Assembly (NCBI RefSeq): GCF_002007485.1
Contig: NZ_CP015820.1
Location: 1,364,001 to 1,428,000, forward strand
Direction of reading: 5' to 3'
Length of the DNA: 64,000 nt
Source of the DNA: Ditibartonella apihabitans
GTDB taxonomy: Bacteria; Pseudomonadota; Alphaproteobacteria; Rhizobiales; Rhizobiaceae
A program made the translations under genes and the position numbers. Under the pieces are notes generated by a model. The model saw only the letters and a list, made by a program, of their open reading frames with translations. It ran no database searches and had not been told where the DNA came from. This document shows, piece after piece, positions 19,237-29,363 of the stretch. Position 1 is the first letter of the stretch. Every line of letters begins with the position of its first letter.

Positions 19237-20438
19237 ATGGATATTAAAAATATAGGCTTTGGTTATCGGCCGCGAGCGCCCTATGCCAGCGATCCGGCAA
19301 AAAGCCGCGGACGTTTGTTTTATGAACCTGAAAGCCCTACGCGCACACCTTTCCAGCGGGATCGCGACAGAATAATCCATTCAAATGCTTTTCGGCGTCT
19401 GAACCACAAACACAGGTCTTTATAGCTGATGAAGGTGACCTTTATCGGACACGTTTAACCCATACAATAGAAGTTTCGCAAATAGCCCGCGCATTGGCAC
19501 GGGCATTACGTCTTGATGAAGATTTGGCAGAAGCTATCGCGCTGGTTCATGATTTTGGCCATACGCCATTCGGTCATGCCGGCGAAGATGCTTTGAATGA
19601 AAGGATGAAACTTTACGGTGGTTTTGACCATAATGCCCAAGGCTTACGGATTGTTACATCTCTCGAACACCGCTATCCGAAATTCAATGGTCTAAATCTC
19701 ACTTGGGAAACTCTTGAGGGATTGGCCAAACATAATGGCCCGCTTGCGGGGCCGGCGGCCACCAATTCGTCAATACCGCTTGCAGTCGCAGAATATAATA
19801 AACATCAGGATCTGGAACTTGACCGTTTTGCCAGTCTTGAGGCCCAGTGTGCCGCCATTGCCGACGATATTGCCTATAACGCTCATGACATTGATGACGG
19901 GCTACGTGCCCGCCTTTTAAGTTTGAAGCAACTGGAAGACGTCGAACTAACAGCCGGTATCCTCGGGTCGATAAAAAGTGAATATCCCGATCTTGATAAG
20001 ACAAGAACCGGTTATGAAGTCGTTAGACGCCAGATCACGTTAATGGTCGAAGATGTCATTCAACACTCGTTTGAACTTATTGCCGAAGCCGCGCCAACGA
20101 GCGTCGATGATGTTCACGCTGCAGGACGACAACTGGTAAATTTTTCCTCCTCTATGGCTGCGAAGGAAAAACACTTGAAAAAGTTTTTATACAAAAACCT
20201 CTATCATCATGAATATGTATGGGAACGAAGGCGCGAAGCAGAAAAAATTGTTGCCAACCTTTTCGATTTTTATTTCAAAACGCCGCAAGCAATGCCCGAT
20301 GATTGGTATCAGGCAACCGGTGATGGAGACGTTACTAGGCGCGCGCGTGTAATTTCCGACTTTCTTTCCGGTATGACAGACAATTATGCACAAAGAGAAT
20401 ATCGACGATTGTTTGACCGCGAGACCTATTTGTCTTAA
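19237..20438 (+). CDS. dgt: dGTP triphosphohydrolase-like HD-domain protein, frame interrupted at 19408-19410
   Basis: Hydrolyses deoxynucleoside triphosphates to the nucleoside and triphosphate. The N-terminal piece (19237-19425) carries the dNTPase family opening [20 protein letters not shown]. The main frame (19494-20438) begins in the middle of the family core and holds the metal-binding [16 protein letters not shown]. Reading continues from one to the other ([19 protein letters not shown]) if one A is added to the run at 19408-19410. Repaired length is about 400 residues, normal for the type 2 dGTPase subfamily of alphaproteobacteria. argS begins about 30 bases downstream. Confidence 0.88.
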
Positions 20439-20468
20439 ACGAAGGTGACAACAATACGGATTTTCATG

Positions 20469-22224
20469 ATGAATATTTTCAACACATTCGAACAGAAGAT
20501 TAAGGAACTGCTGCAACAGTCTGATATTAAATCAAAAGATGGCCAACCACTTGATTTAAATCGAATAAGCGTTGAAGCACCACGTGACCCGTCACATGGT
20601 GATCTTGCGACAAATGCCGCTATGGTTCTTTCGAAAGCTGTCGGCTGTAATCCTCGTGTTTTGGCCGAAAAGCTCGTAAATCTTCTCGAATCCGACAACG
20701 ATATTGAATCTGTCAACGTTGCGGGCCCCGGTTTCATCAATCTGCGCCTTACGGATGATTTTTGGCGCAACATGCTGAAAACCATAATAAAATCGGGTCC
20801 TACATTTGGTCGCTCGGATATCGGTGTCGGTAAAAAAGTCAATGTTGAATATGTTTCAGCCAATCCGACGGGTCCGATGCATGTCGGTCATTGCAGAGGA
20901 GCCGTGGTAGGTGATGTGCTTGCCAATCTTCTTTCGTTTACCGGTCATGATGTCGTAAAAGAATATTACATTAATGATGCGGGTGGCCAAATTGATGTAT
21001 TGGCAAAATCCGTTTTCTTGCGTTATCGCGAAGCACTGGGTGAAAATATCGCAAAATACCCGAGGGATTATATCCTGGCGATTATCTGGTGCCTTTGGGA
21101 CAGGCTTTAGCCAAAGAATTTGGTAACAAGCTTCTTGAAATGCCGGAAGATGAAAGGTGGCCTCTTATAAAAGAAAGATCGGTTGATGCCATGATGCGGA
21201 TGATCCGCGACGATCTTGCTGCTCTCAACATTCATCATGACGTCTTTTTTCCGAAAAGACGTTGCATGCAGACAATGCAAAAGCGATACGCAGTACCATC
21301 AACGATCTTACGTTGAAAGGCTATGTTTATAAGGGAACCCTCCCTCCTCCGAAAGGACAAGCTTCGGAAGATTGGGAAGACCGTGAACAGACTCTGTTCC
21401 GTTCCACCGAAGTCGGTGATGATCAGGATAGACCATTAATCAAATCGGATGGGTCATATACCTATTTTGCGGCGGATGTTGCCTATTTCCGCAACAAATT
21501 CGAACGGCAATTCAATGAAATGATTTATGTTCTCGGTGCCGATCACGGAGGATATGTCAAGCGCTTGCAAGCTGTTGCAAAAGCTATTTCCGGCGGCAAG
21601 GCCAAGTTGACAGCATTGCTCTGCCAACTCGTAAAGTTGTTTCGCGACGGACAACCGGTTGTTATGTCCAAGCGTGCGGGTTCTTTTGTGACCTTGAGAG
21701 ATGTGGTCGACGAAGTGGGACGCGATCCAGTACGTTTTATGATGATTTTCCGTAAAAGCGATGCGCCATTGGACTTTGATTTTGCCAAAGTAACCGAACA
21801 ATCAAAAGACAACCCGGTATTCTATGTCCAATATGCAAGTGCCCGCTGCCACTCGGCTTTTCACAAAGCCGAAGAACAACTGAACATCAAGAATCCGTCA
21901 GTAGACGATCTGACGGGTCACCTCGATATGCTTAGTGATTCCGGCGAAATCGCACTTATAAAGAAGCTGGCTGAATATCCTCGTATTGTCGAACAGGCGA
22001 CAAAGAATTATGAACCGCACCGTTTGGCATTTTATCTATACGATTTGGCATCAAGCTTCCATGGGCATTGGAATAAAGGGGCAGAGAATGAACAGTTGCG
22101 ATTTGTCGCGCTAAACGATATGAATTTGTCATTGGCAAGATTGGGACTGATTCGTGCGGTCTCCAGTGTACTATCATCGGGCTTGGGAATAATCGGTGTT
22201 GACGCGCCAGTTGAGATGCGGTGA
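20469..22224 (+). CDS. argS: Arginyl-tRNA synthetase, frame interrupted at two sites
   Basis: Charges tRNA-Arg; essential. The N-terminal Add1 domain is followed by the class I signature [15 protein letters not shown] (HIGH motif as HVGH), the [11 protein letters not shown] loop in place of KMSKS, and a C-terminal DALR anticodon-binding domain. I choose the ATG at 20469 ([11 protein letters not shown]) rather than the GTG at 20445, by comparison with remembered family N-termini. The frame breaks at 21053-21056 (A run) and at 21245-21250 (T run). One added base at each restores the continuous sequence, about 585 residues. It lies in the dgt-argS-SPOR order seen in related genera. Confidence 0.93.
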
Positions 22225-22389
22225 CGAACAACACTTTAATGCCATCTGGTAACACCCGTCTTGCGTGTAATATATTCATTTCATATATATGATATTAAAG
22301 CAGAATATTGGTTTTTAAAAAGAATCCGCTTAATATACGGCAGAATGCAATAAACAATTGATTGCGTAACCGACCACGTAGGAAAAGCT

Positions 22390-25300
22390 ATGACAGATAA
22401 TAATCGTAATGCCTTTCGTCCCGAAGGGCAGGCTCAACAAAGCAACGATCCGCTGCTTGAGCTGACACGTTTATTCAATCTGGATTTCAATCCAAATGGG
22501 AACAATGAATCTAATCGGCCGTCTAACCCGGAAACCAGTGCAAATGTAACACCTGCACCTGAGACAAATAATCCCGATGACGCCGATTTATCATTTTTGG
22601 ACACTGGTGCGGCGCCAGAAGCCCCGCAGGCGCAAAACTCTCCCTATCCTCAGGACGATATCGGTTCGACGCAGCAAAATGTGAATGACGATCTGGATTT
22701 TCTGCCCGGAGCCGACCAACAACAGTCACCTTCAACGGCAGGCGGAGCAGGTTTGCCGTTTAATGAACTTTATGATGCTCCCTCGTTTACTCCACAAGCA
22801 CGCACACCAGAGAATGTTGCGGGTGCGCCGAACACGTACAACGATGATCAGCTCGACATGCCACCTGATCTTCCGATTGGTGACGAATCTATTTTACCCA
22901 GGCAAGGTTTTAATCAATCCCCTGGTGCCCCGCTAAATAGCACTCTACCGGAAGACTTCGATTTTGTGCCTGAGCGGAATGCAGACTCGCCCACATTCCA
23001 GAATAGAAGCGAACCTGATCCTGTTTTGCCGACACCTCCTCAAAACAACTATAATCAACCATCGGCGCTAGCACCCGAGACAGCTTCGGCTGTGAGACAA
23101 GTTGCGGGTGAATATCCACATCAATACGCACCGAACGCTGCGGGGCAATTTACTTCACCGGATAGCTCTCCCCGGTATTCCCCACAACCAACGGCGGCAC
23201 CCGTTCAAGAACAACAAACGACGCAACAATATCCCGCTTTCGATGAAATGAAATTTGACAAGGAGCTGGAAAATCTCCTTGTGAATGCGCCCCTTGAAAG
23301 CTTTGACAATAACGCTAATCCGGCTGATACAGGCAATAGTTTTTCGGCTTATCCATCTCAACAAGAGACTAATCCGGTTCAATCAGATAACGATCAATAC
23401 GGATATTCCAATCAATATGCGGCAGTTAACAATGCGGAAGTAAACAATCCAGCTGCAAACGATCCGGAACCGTTTGGAAGTACCGTTACGCAAAACTATA
23501 ATCCGCAGCAAATGCAGCCGCCTTTGCACTCGGAAGAGACAATGGGAGCGAACAATACTGCTCCGCAAAATGTCGGAAATACCCAATCGCCCTTGCCTTA
23601 TACGCCGCCAGCCGCCGATGTAACAGCAGCGGACGAAAGTTTTTTTGATAATCATGATCCGTTGGAAGATAATGTTTATGGCCGCGACACAGATTATGCG
23701 AATTCATATAATCAGAATTCGGATACGCAATTATCAGACCGCAACCAGTCACCTTCGGCATCCGTAGGTGAACAACATAACATTGCTGCATTTGATCTTG
23801 AAGATTTGTCAACGGGCGAAAATGTTATTGTCAATCCTCCCGCACCTCAAATGTCCACCAACGAGCAGCAACAAGATGGAAATTTTGCACCTGAACAAGA
23901 TCAATATGGGCAATCTTTAAACCAGCAGGAGCCGGAACCGTCCAAAAATCAAAATAATGATTTTCAGCCGCAATATGTACAAAATCAACAGGCGCAAATT
24001 TCTCAACCGGTTTTAGAGGAGCATGGGCAAGACAACTATTCATATCAATCTAGCCCGGTCTCTGGAAACGATGAAAATTTACAATATGGAAATGACAAAA
24101 ATGGCGACCTTCCGCCAGATGTAGATACATACAATTTTGCTGAAAATGTCGTCGAAACAACCGAGCCGGTTGATGTCCCCGACATTCCCTATGCTGAAGA
24201 AGAGACAGCACAACAAGGCGATGCTCTTGAAAACGAATTTGCTGATGTATTCAGCGTTGGAAATAAGCAGGAAAGCGCAAATAAAGCGTCCGAGCAGGAC
24301 GATTTTTTTGCCGATGCCTATGCACAATCAGGTTATAATTTAAAAAAGCAGCAATCTTTTGAAGAAGCTGATTTAGAACAAGCAAATTATGATAATGCCG
24401 GTTCATACACTAATTACCCGACAGAAGCCCCTACTCAGCCGGATGAAAATCTACCTTTAGAGAGTCTGCAAAATCAAAAACGGTCAAGCTCTTTTGTAAG
24501 AAAATTGACCATAGGCGGCGTTGTTTTGTTTATTGCTGTCGGTGGCGGTTATGCTGCATCGAAGTATTTTCTCCCTTATAATAGTGATGGTCAGTCAACC
24601 GTTATCCATGCCGACGAGGCTCCATATAAGATACAGGCAGAACAGACTTCCAACAATCACGATACATCGAATAATCAGGACGTTTATAACCATGCAAACG
24701 GAGCAGACGATGCTTCGAAAGAAAATCAGGACAAACTCGTTGACCATTCGGAAACTCCGGAAGATATAACGGCCTTGAATAATGTGCCTGATAGTGTTGA
24801 CTCTTTTTCTGACCCTTCCAATGTCGAGGATGCAATCACAGCCGCTTCGGATCAAACTGTTCCCACTCGAGAAGTGCAATCTGTCGTCGTAAATCCGGAC
24901 GGAACAATTTCTCCAAGTAATTCGGCGGACAATGCTGAAAAGAATGCTGATAATTCGGATACTGAAAATTCACACGCCGAGGCAGCAATTGGCGCGACGA
25001 AGTCTCCGAATGCGGTTAATCCGACTTCATCAAAAACCAACTCGCAATCCAATACCGAAACGTCAACAACGGATTCGGAACTTGCGAAAATCATCAATGA
25101 TGACGCAAAATCTAATGAAAAAAATAATGCGTCTGCCAATGTGAATAATTCAGAAAACGAAAGTGATATTTTTAATTCGGTAAAGACACCGCAAACGAAA
25201 AAGCAGGCACAACCAGTGCAAACAGCCGATTTGTCAGAGGAATCTTCAGCTGCGTCCAAGCCGGTTGCACCAGCGAAAAGTGCGAACGTCACACCAATGG

Positions 25301-25557
25301 CGAGCGTCGGATCAGGCGGATATTATGTCCAGATAGCTTCCCAACCAACAAAGGAATCGGCTGTCGCATCATTGAATAACGCGAAAAATTCATTCGGCGC
25401 TTTAATCGGCTCGCTTCCATTGAGCATAGAGCCAGCTTCGATACCGGGTAAAGGTACCTATTATCGGGTAAGAGTACAGGTAGGACCGCGCGAGAATGCA
25501 ATCAGTATTTGCGAGCGCATCAAAAGCCAAAAAGGAAATTGCTTCGTTGGAAAATAG
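22390..25557 (+). CDS. Very long SPOR-domain cell-envelope protein
   Basis: Probably binds denuded peptidoglycan at the division septum through its C-terminal SPOR domain. The 1055 residues comprise a huge low-complexity cytoplasmic region (about residues 1-695), dominated by Asn, Gln, Pro, Asp and Ser. One membrane segment follows (IGGVVLFIAVGGGYAASKYF, about 705-725). Next is a second disordered Asn/Ser/Asp-rich periplasmic linker. The SPOR domain spans about the last 80 residues (GGYYVQIASQPTKESAVASL to RVRVQVGPRENA). It follows argS as in Brucella relatives, where nagZ and scpAB normally come next; those are not found here. The cytoplasmic tail is much longer and more Asn/Gln-rich than I expect for such a protein. 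Confidence 0.8.
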   Translation: MTDNNRNAFRPEGQAQQSNDPLLELTRLFNLDFNPNGNNESNRPSNPETSANVTPAPETNNPDDADLSFLDTGAAPEAPQAQNSPYPQDDIGSTQQNVNDDLDFLPGADQQQSPSTAGGAGLPFNELYDAPSFTPQARTPENVAGAPNTYNDDQLDMPPDLPIGDESILPRQGFNQSPGAPLNSTLPEDFDFVPERNADSPTFQNRSEPDPVLPTPPQNNYNQPSALAPETASAVRQVAGEYPHQYAPNAAGQFTSPDSSPRYSPQPTAAPVQEQQTTQQYPAFDEMKFDKELENLLVNAPLESFDNNANPADTGNSFSAYPSQQETNPVQSDNDQYGYSNQYAAVNNAEVNNPAANDPEPFGSTVTQNYNPQQMQPPLHSEETMGANNTAPQNVGNTQSPLPYTPPAADVTAADESFFDNHDPLEDNVYGRDTDYANSYNQNSDTQLSDRNQSPSASVGEQHNIAAFDLEDLSTGENVIVNPPAPQMSTNEQQQDGNFAPEQDQYGQSLNQQEPEPSKNQNNDFQPQYVQNQQAQISQPVLEEHGQDNYSYQSSPVSGNDENLQYGNDKNGDLPPDVDTYNFAENVVETTEPVDVPDIPYAEEETAQQGDALENEFADVFSVGNKQESANKASEQDDFFADAYAQSGYNLKKQQSFEEADLEQANYDNAGSYTNYPTEAPTQPDENLPLESLQNQKRSSSFVRKLTIGGVVLFIAVGGGYAASKYFLPYNSDGQSTVIHADEAPYKIQAEQTSNNHDTSNNQDVYNHANGADDASKENQDKLVDHSETPEDITALNNVPDSVDSFSDPSNVEDAITAASDQTVPTREVQSVVVNPDGTISPSNSADNAEKNADNSDTENSHAEAAIGATKSPNAVNPTSSKTNSQSNTETSTTDSELAKIINDDAKSNEKNNASANVNNSENESDIFNSVKTPQTKKQAQPVQTADLSEESSAASKPVAPAKSANVTPMASVGSGGYYVQIASQPTKESAVASLNNAKNSFGALIGSLPLSIEPASIPGKGTYYRVRVQVGPRENAISICERIKSQKGNCFVGK

Positions 25558-26305
25558 CTTTAGGAAATAGCCATTTTCCAATGTTGATGAACTAATGGGT
25601 CATTGTTTGGGAAATTTCCGCTTCTTGTCAGGCAAATTTTCCTTTTTCCTAATAAAGCGACTATCATTGATAATTCAAAACGCATCCTGCCCTGAACCGA
25701 ATTTAATCTTTGTCCAATTTTTTGTAGTCGCAAAGTTAAAAAAGCGGAAATAAATAATTAAGAAACCTGAAAATTTGAAAAATCGTTTGTTTAAGAATTC
25801 CATTCTTATTGAAGATTTCTTCATAATTCAAAATATAAAATATTTTATTATTTTCTATATTTTTTATTATTTCTCTAAAGAAGTCTTTTAACCGGTTATT
25901 TACTATTACCAATATTTCTCCGGAAAAGTTATTTTCGACATCGTCGACAATAACGACTACTCAGCATGTCAATGGAATTGAAAAATCCGATCATAAAACA
26001 TCAGGATGTGGTTGTCTCAATCACGACTCGTAAATTGATAATTCAAGTTCAATATCGAGAAATCACGAATTAATTAATAAGTTACCGTTTCTGTAATTTT
26101 ACCATTTTCGTTATTTTTGAAAAATCCGTTAAAGCCAATAATCCGTCGGTTATATATTAGGACTAAACAATTTTCTTTGTTTGCAGATAACAACTTGAAA
26201 ATCTTCGGTCTTCAAATGCGAAAAAAATTTCACAATGTTGTTCTTCCAGCCTCGAAAAGATCTAAAATCGTTGACACAGATGCCAAACAAATTTTAATGT
26301 TCAAA
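25558..26305. other. Gene-free, strongly AT-rich spacer
   Basis: About 750 bases without supportable coding content. A 73-codon TTG-started frame at 26117-26338 has no ribosome site and no recognisable product. An imperfect hairpin with T tail just after the SPOR gene (about 25612-25650) could terminate it, weakly. In relatives nagZ would be expected here. Confidence 0.55.
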
Positions 26306-26353
26306 CCTTATTGCACGACCAAAATTGTTAATTGTTAAAGGTGTGCAATAAGG
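26306..26353 (+). promoter_or_regulatory. Large hairpin in the ilvE leader
   Basis: Perfect 11-base inverted repeat CCTTATTGCAC (26306-26316) and GTGCAATAAGG (26343-26353). It is extended inward by ACC/GGT after a one-base bulge, with a 19-base AT-rich loop. It ends 27 bases before the ilvE start. There is no T tract, so it does not look like a simple terminator. A regulatory leader structure or protein-binding palindrome is possible. The short frame MFKPYCTTKIVNC (26297-26338) runs into it. Confidence 0.5.
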
Positions 26354-26380
26354 AAAGATAGATTTCAAAAGGTTATTGTC

Positions 26381-27490
26381 ATGACAGGTTCCAGTACTGT
26401 TCTTCCATTTAAAATAAAAAAAAATCCCAATCCCGTTAGCGCTGAAAAGCGTGCGGAACTATTGAAGAATCCTGGATTTGGTCGCGTGTTCAGCGACCAC
26501 ATGGCAGTGGTGCAATGGTCGACTGACAAAGGTTGGCACGACGCAGTTATAACTGCACGCAAACCTTTTCAGATTGACCCGGCAAGTGCAATTCTTCACT
26601 ATGGGCAAGAAATTTTTGAGGGACTAAAAGCCTATCGCGCTCATGATGGTCGAATCCTCCTTTTTCGTCCGGAAGCAAATGCAGAACGTTTTCATAATTC
26701 GGCAATACGACTGGCCATGCCACCAATCGGCAAAGATGTATTCCTTGCAGCAATTAGTGAACTTGTAAAAATTGATCGTAATTGGATTCCGGAAACACCT
26801 GACTCCAGCTTGTATCTTCGTCCTTTTATGTTCGCCAATGAAGCCTTTTTAGGTGTTCATCCGGCCAATGAATATATTTTTAGTGTTATTGCGTCACCAG
26901 TCGGGTCTTATTTCAAAAGCGGTTCGACGAAACCGGTCAGTGTTTGGCTCGATACCGAGTTCAGTCGTGCTGGCCCCGGCGGCACAGGTGAAGCAAAATG
27001 CGGCGGCAATTATGCCTCCAGTCTTCTTGCCCAAATCAACGCCGAAAAAAATGGTTGCGATCAGGTTTTATTCCTTGATGTTGTTGAACGCAAATGGATT
27101 GAAGAACTGGGTGGTATGAATGTCTGTTTTGTTATGGATGATAATCGCTTGATTACCCCTAAACTTGATGGAACAATTCTGCACGGCGTTACGAGGATGT
27201 CGATTTTGCAGCTCGCCAAGGATAATGGCATGAAAGTCGAGGAACGCAGCTATTCCTTCGACGAACTCAAAAGAGATGCAAAAAGTGGTCACCTCAAAGA
27301 AGTGTTCGCATGTGGTACCGCCGCTGTGATAACGCCAATCGGTGTATTCAAATATGAAGATGGTGAAACCGTCATTGGTAACGGGAATGGCGGCGAAATA
27401 ACCCAGAAATTACGTGAGCAACTCATTCATATTCAAAAAGGTGAAGCAAAAGATCCCTATGGTTGGATTAAGACTGTAAAAGTCGACTAA
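26381..27490 (+). CDS. ilvE: Branched-chain amino acid aminotransferase
   Basis: PLP-dependent fold-type IV transaminase for the last step of leucine, isoleucine and valine synthesis and the first of their breakdown. The 369-residue product is of the longer (BCAT/eukaryote-like) subgroup. Visible motifs are HYGQEIFEGLKAYR, the PLP-lysine region GTGEAKCGGNYASSL, and EELGGMNVCFV, which positions the cofactor. The ribosome site AAAAGG sits 8 bases before the ATG. It is a single gene closed by a strong terminator; control may involve the leader hairpin just upstream. Confidence 0.94.
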   Translation: MTGSSTVLPFKIKKNPNPVSAEKRAELLKNPGFGRVFSDHMAVVQWSTDKGWHDAVITARKPFQIDPASAILHYGQEIFEGLKAYRAHDGRILLFRPEANAERFHNSAIRLAMPPIGKDVFLAAISELVKIDRNWIPETPDSSLYLRPFMFANEAFLGVHPANEYIFSVIASPVGSYFKSGSTKPVSVWLDTEFSRAGPGGTGEAKCGGNYASSLLAQINAEKNGCDQVLFLDVVERKWIEELGGMNVCFVMDDNRLITPKLDGTILHGVTRMSILQLAKDNGMKVEERSYSFDELKRDAKSGHLKEVFACGTAAVITPIGVFKYEDGETVIGNGNGGEITQKLREQLIHIQKGEAKDPYGWIKTVKVD

Positions 27491-27520
27491 TTTTCTTGCA
27501 CATTGTTTGTAGCATATTGA

Positions 27521-27550
27521 AAGTGCAGCCCGTATGGGCTGCACTTTTTT
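27521..27550 (+). terminator. Rho-independent terminator of ilvE
   Basis: The stem AAGTGCAGCCC / GGGCTGCACTT has a 4-base loop and runs directly into a T run. It lies 30 bases after the ilvE stop. Confidence 0.93.
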
Positions 27551-28113
27551 CCATAAACTGTGTTTATTGATTTGATATTGCTGGAATGGGCTCGCATCAA
27601 TATCCGAGCCACGCTAGAGAGCCCCTTTTCCACTTTGAAATCCGGCCGTTTTTTCCATAACTACGATATTGCTACTCATTAGCCATTATCGGTCAACCAT
27701 TAACGAATATATTTACATAAACTAATATTTTACTTGAAAATTACGTTAGTATTTCGTTTTCATTTATCAAAAATGTTATAGTAAGATTATCGTATATTGT
27801 TAAATTCAAATAAGTGTACGTTTAAGCCTCTATTGATTTACGCAACGATAACCTATGCGTTTGGAAAAATATTATTCCAGTAATTTATCAGATGTAAAAG
27901 TTGCCTATCGTTCTTTTGGCTCACTAATTACTGAAAAATATAAAGCGATTACGCAAGTTGTTGTTTTGCCAAAATGCAGCTTGTTATCTGTCAAATAATC
28001 AAACAAAGCGTCCAGTATATTCAGAGAACATCGTCGATATTTAAAAAACCGCCGCTGTTACCTCGTAAAATAGTGGCAAAACGTGTTCCCGTTTCTTGAT
28101 GGAACCGATATGC
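27551..28113. other. Gene-free AT-rich spacer between convergent ilvE and glpX
   Basis: About 560 bases with no coding potential recognised and no repeat family seen. Confidence 0.55.
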
Positions 28114-28147
28114 AAAAAAGGCGTATTTCACAATCGAAATACGCCTT
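28114..28147 (-). terminator. Rho-independent terminator of glpX
   Basis: On the minus strand an 11-bp stem (AAGGCGTATTT / AAATACGCCTT, plus a closing C-G pair) is followed by six T residues (complement of 28114-28119). It lies about 55 bases past the glpX stop. Confidence 0.9.
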
Positions 28148-28200
28148 CGGAATAATGTAAGTGCATCATTCACCGGCAATGCCGGTTCAATTCATCCGGA

Positions 28201-29190
28201 TCAGTCGAACTTTTTCATGTCCTGATGGCGGGCAATGATATTACGAATTGTGCCCGTATGTGAACGCATTACGATTGTATCTGTTTGAATATAATTTTTG
28301 GCAAATTTTACGCCGGAAAGCAGGTTTCCGTCCGTAACGCCGGTCGCTGCAAACAGCACATCACCCTTTGCCATTTCTTCCATGGTGTAAACTTTGTTCG
28401 GATCTTTTACGCCCATTTTGGCAGCACGGTCGATTTTTTCTTGCGTGTTCAATTGTAAACGACCTTGCATCTGCCCACCAATGCATCGCAAAGCCGCTGC
28501 AGCCAGCACACCTTCCGGTGCGCCACCTATCCCCATATAAATATCAATACCGGTTTCATCGGGATCGGTTGTATGAATAATGCCTGCGACATCGCCGTCA
28601 CCAATCAAGCGGATTGATGCACCGGTTGTGCGTACTGCTTCAATAAGTTTGGCGTGCCGAGGCCTATCCATGATACAAGCTGTAATCATATTCGGCTTGA
28701 CGCCTTTTGCCTTGGCTAGTGCATTGATATTGTCAACAGGGCTTGCATCTATGTCAACAAGGCCTTTGGGATATCCTGGGCCTATAGCGATCTTCTCCAT
28801 GTAAACATCCGGTGCATAGAGCAAATTGCCTTTTTCCGCCATAGCAATAACAGCTAACGAATTAGGCAAGTTCTTCGCGCATATGGTTGTTCCTTCCAGA
28901 GGATCGAGCGCTATATCGACAGACGGACCTTCCTTAGTACCTACCTTTTCACCGATATAGAGCATAGGAGCTTCATCGCGTTCTCCTTCACCGATAACAA
29001 CCGTACCATCTATCGGTAGACGGTTCAATTCTTTGCGCATCGCATCAACGGCTGCCTGATCGGCTGCCTTTTCATCTCCACATCCACGAATGCGTGCGGC
29101 GGCCACTGCCGCGCGTTCGGTAACGCGAGCGAGCTCAAGTGTTAAAATACGATTGAGTCCATGTAATGTACGGTCAGCCGAGTTCGACAT
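28201..29190 (-). CDS. glpX: Fructose-1,6-bisphosphatase class II
   Basis: Gluconeogenic enzyme that removes phosphate from fructose 1,6-bisphosphate (some homologues also act on sedoheptulose 1,7-bisphosphate). The 329-residue length is typical. Motifs are GEGERDEAPMLYIGEKVG and the metal/phosphate site DIALDPLEGTT, plus GIGGAPEGVLAAAALRC. It lies downstream of alaC and hom with a 173-base gap. The same order occurs in Brucella relatives. Confidence 0.94.
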   Translation of the reverse strand: MSNSADRTLHGLNRILTLELARVTERAAVAAARIRGCGDEKAADQAAVDAMRKELNRLPIDGTVVIGEGERDEAPMLYIGEKVGTKEGPSVDIALDPLEGTTICAKNLPNSLAVIAMAEKGNLLYAPDVYMEKIAIGPGYPKGLVDIDASPVDNINALAKAKGVKPNMITACIMDRPRHAKLIEAVRTTGASIRLIGDGDVAGIIHTTDPDETGIDIYMGIGGAPEGVLAAAALRCIGGQMQGRLQLNTQEKIDRAAKMGVKDPNKVYTMEEMAKGDVLFAATGVTDGNLLSGVKFAKNYIQTDTIVMRSHTGTIRNIIARHQDMKKFD

Positions 29191-29363
29191 ATGATTGATC
29201 CCATCGGGTAATTGTTAAAAAAGCTAAAGTTGTTGCGCAACATTATATAATAGCCTTTTGGCAAAGACTAACGTTTATCGCAAGAGGAATTATGATCAAT
29301 TCAAGACTTATAATTGATAACATTAGTGATCATTACACAAACCAATGTCAAAACGCCCGATTT

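Noticed and set aside
26117-26338. A 73-codon frame upstream of ilvE
   Set aside because: TTG start, no ribosome site, AT-driven composition, and its end lies in the loop of the leader hairpin. It has no run of Leu/Ile/Val codons expected of an attenuation peptide.
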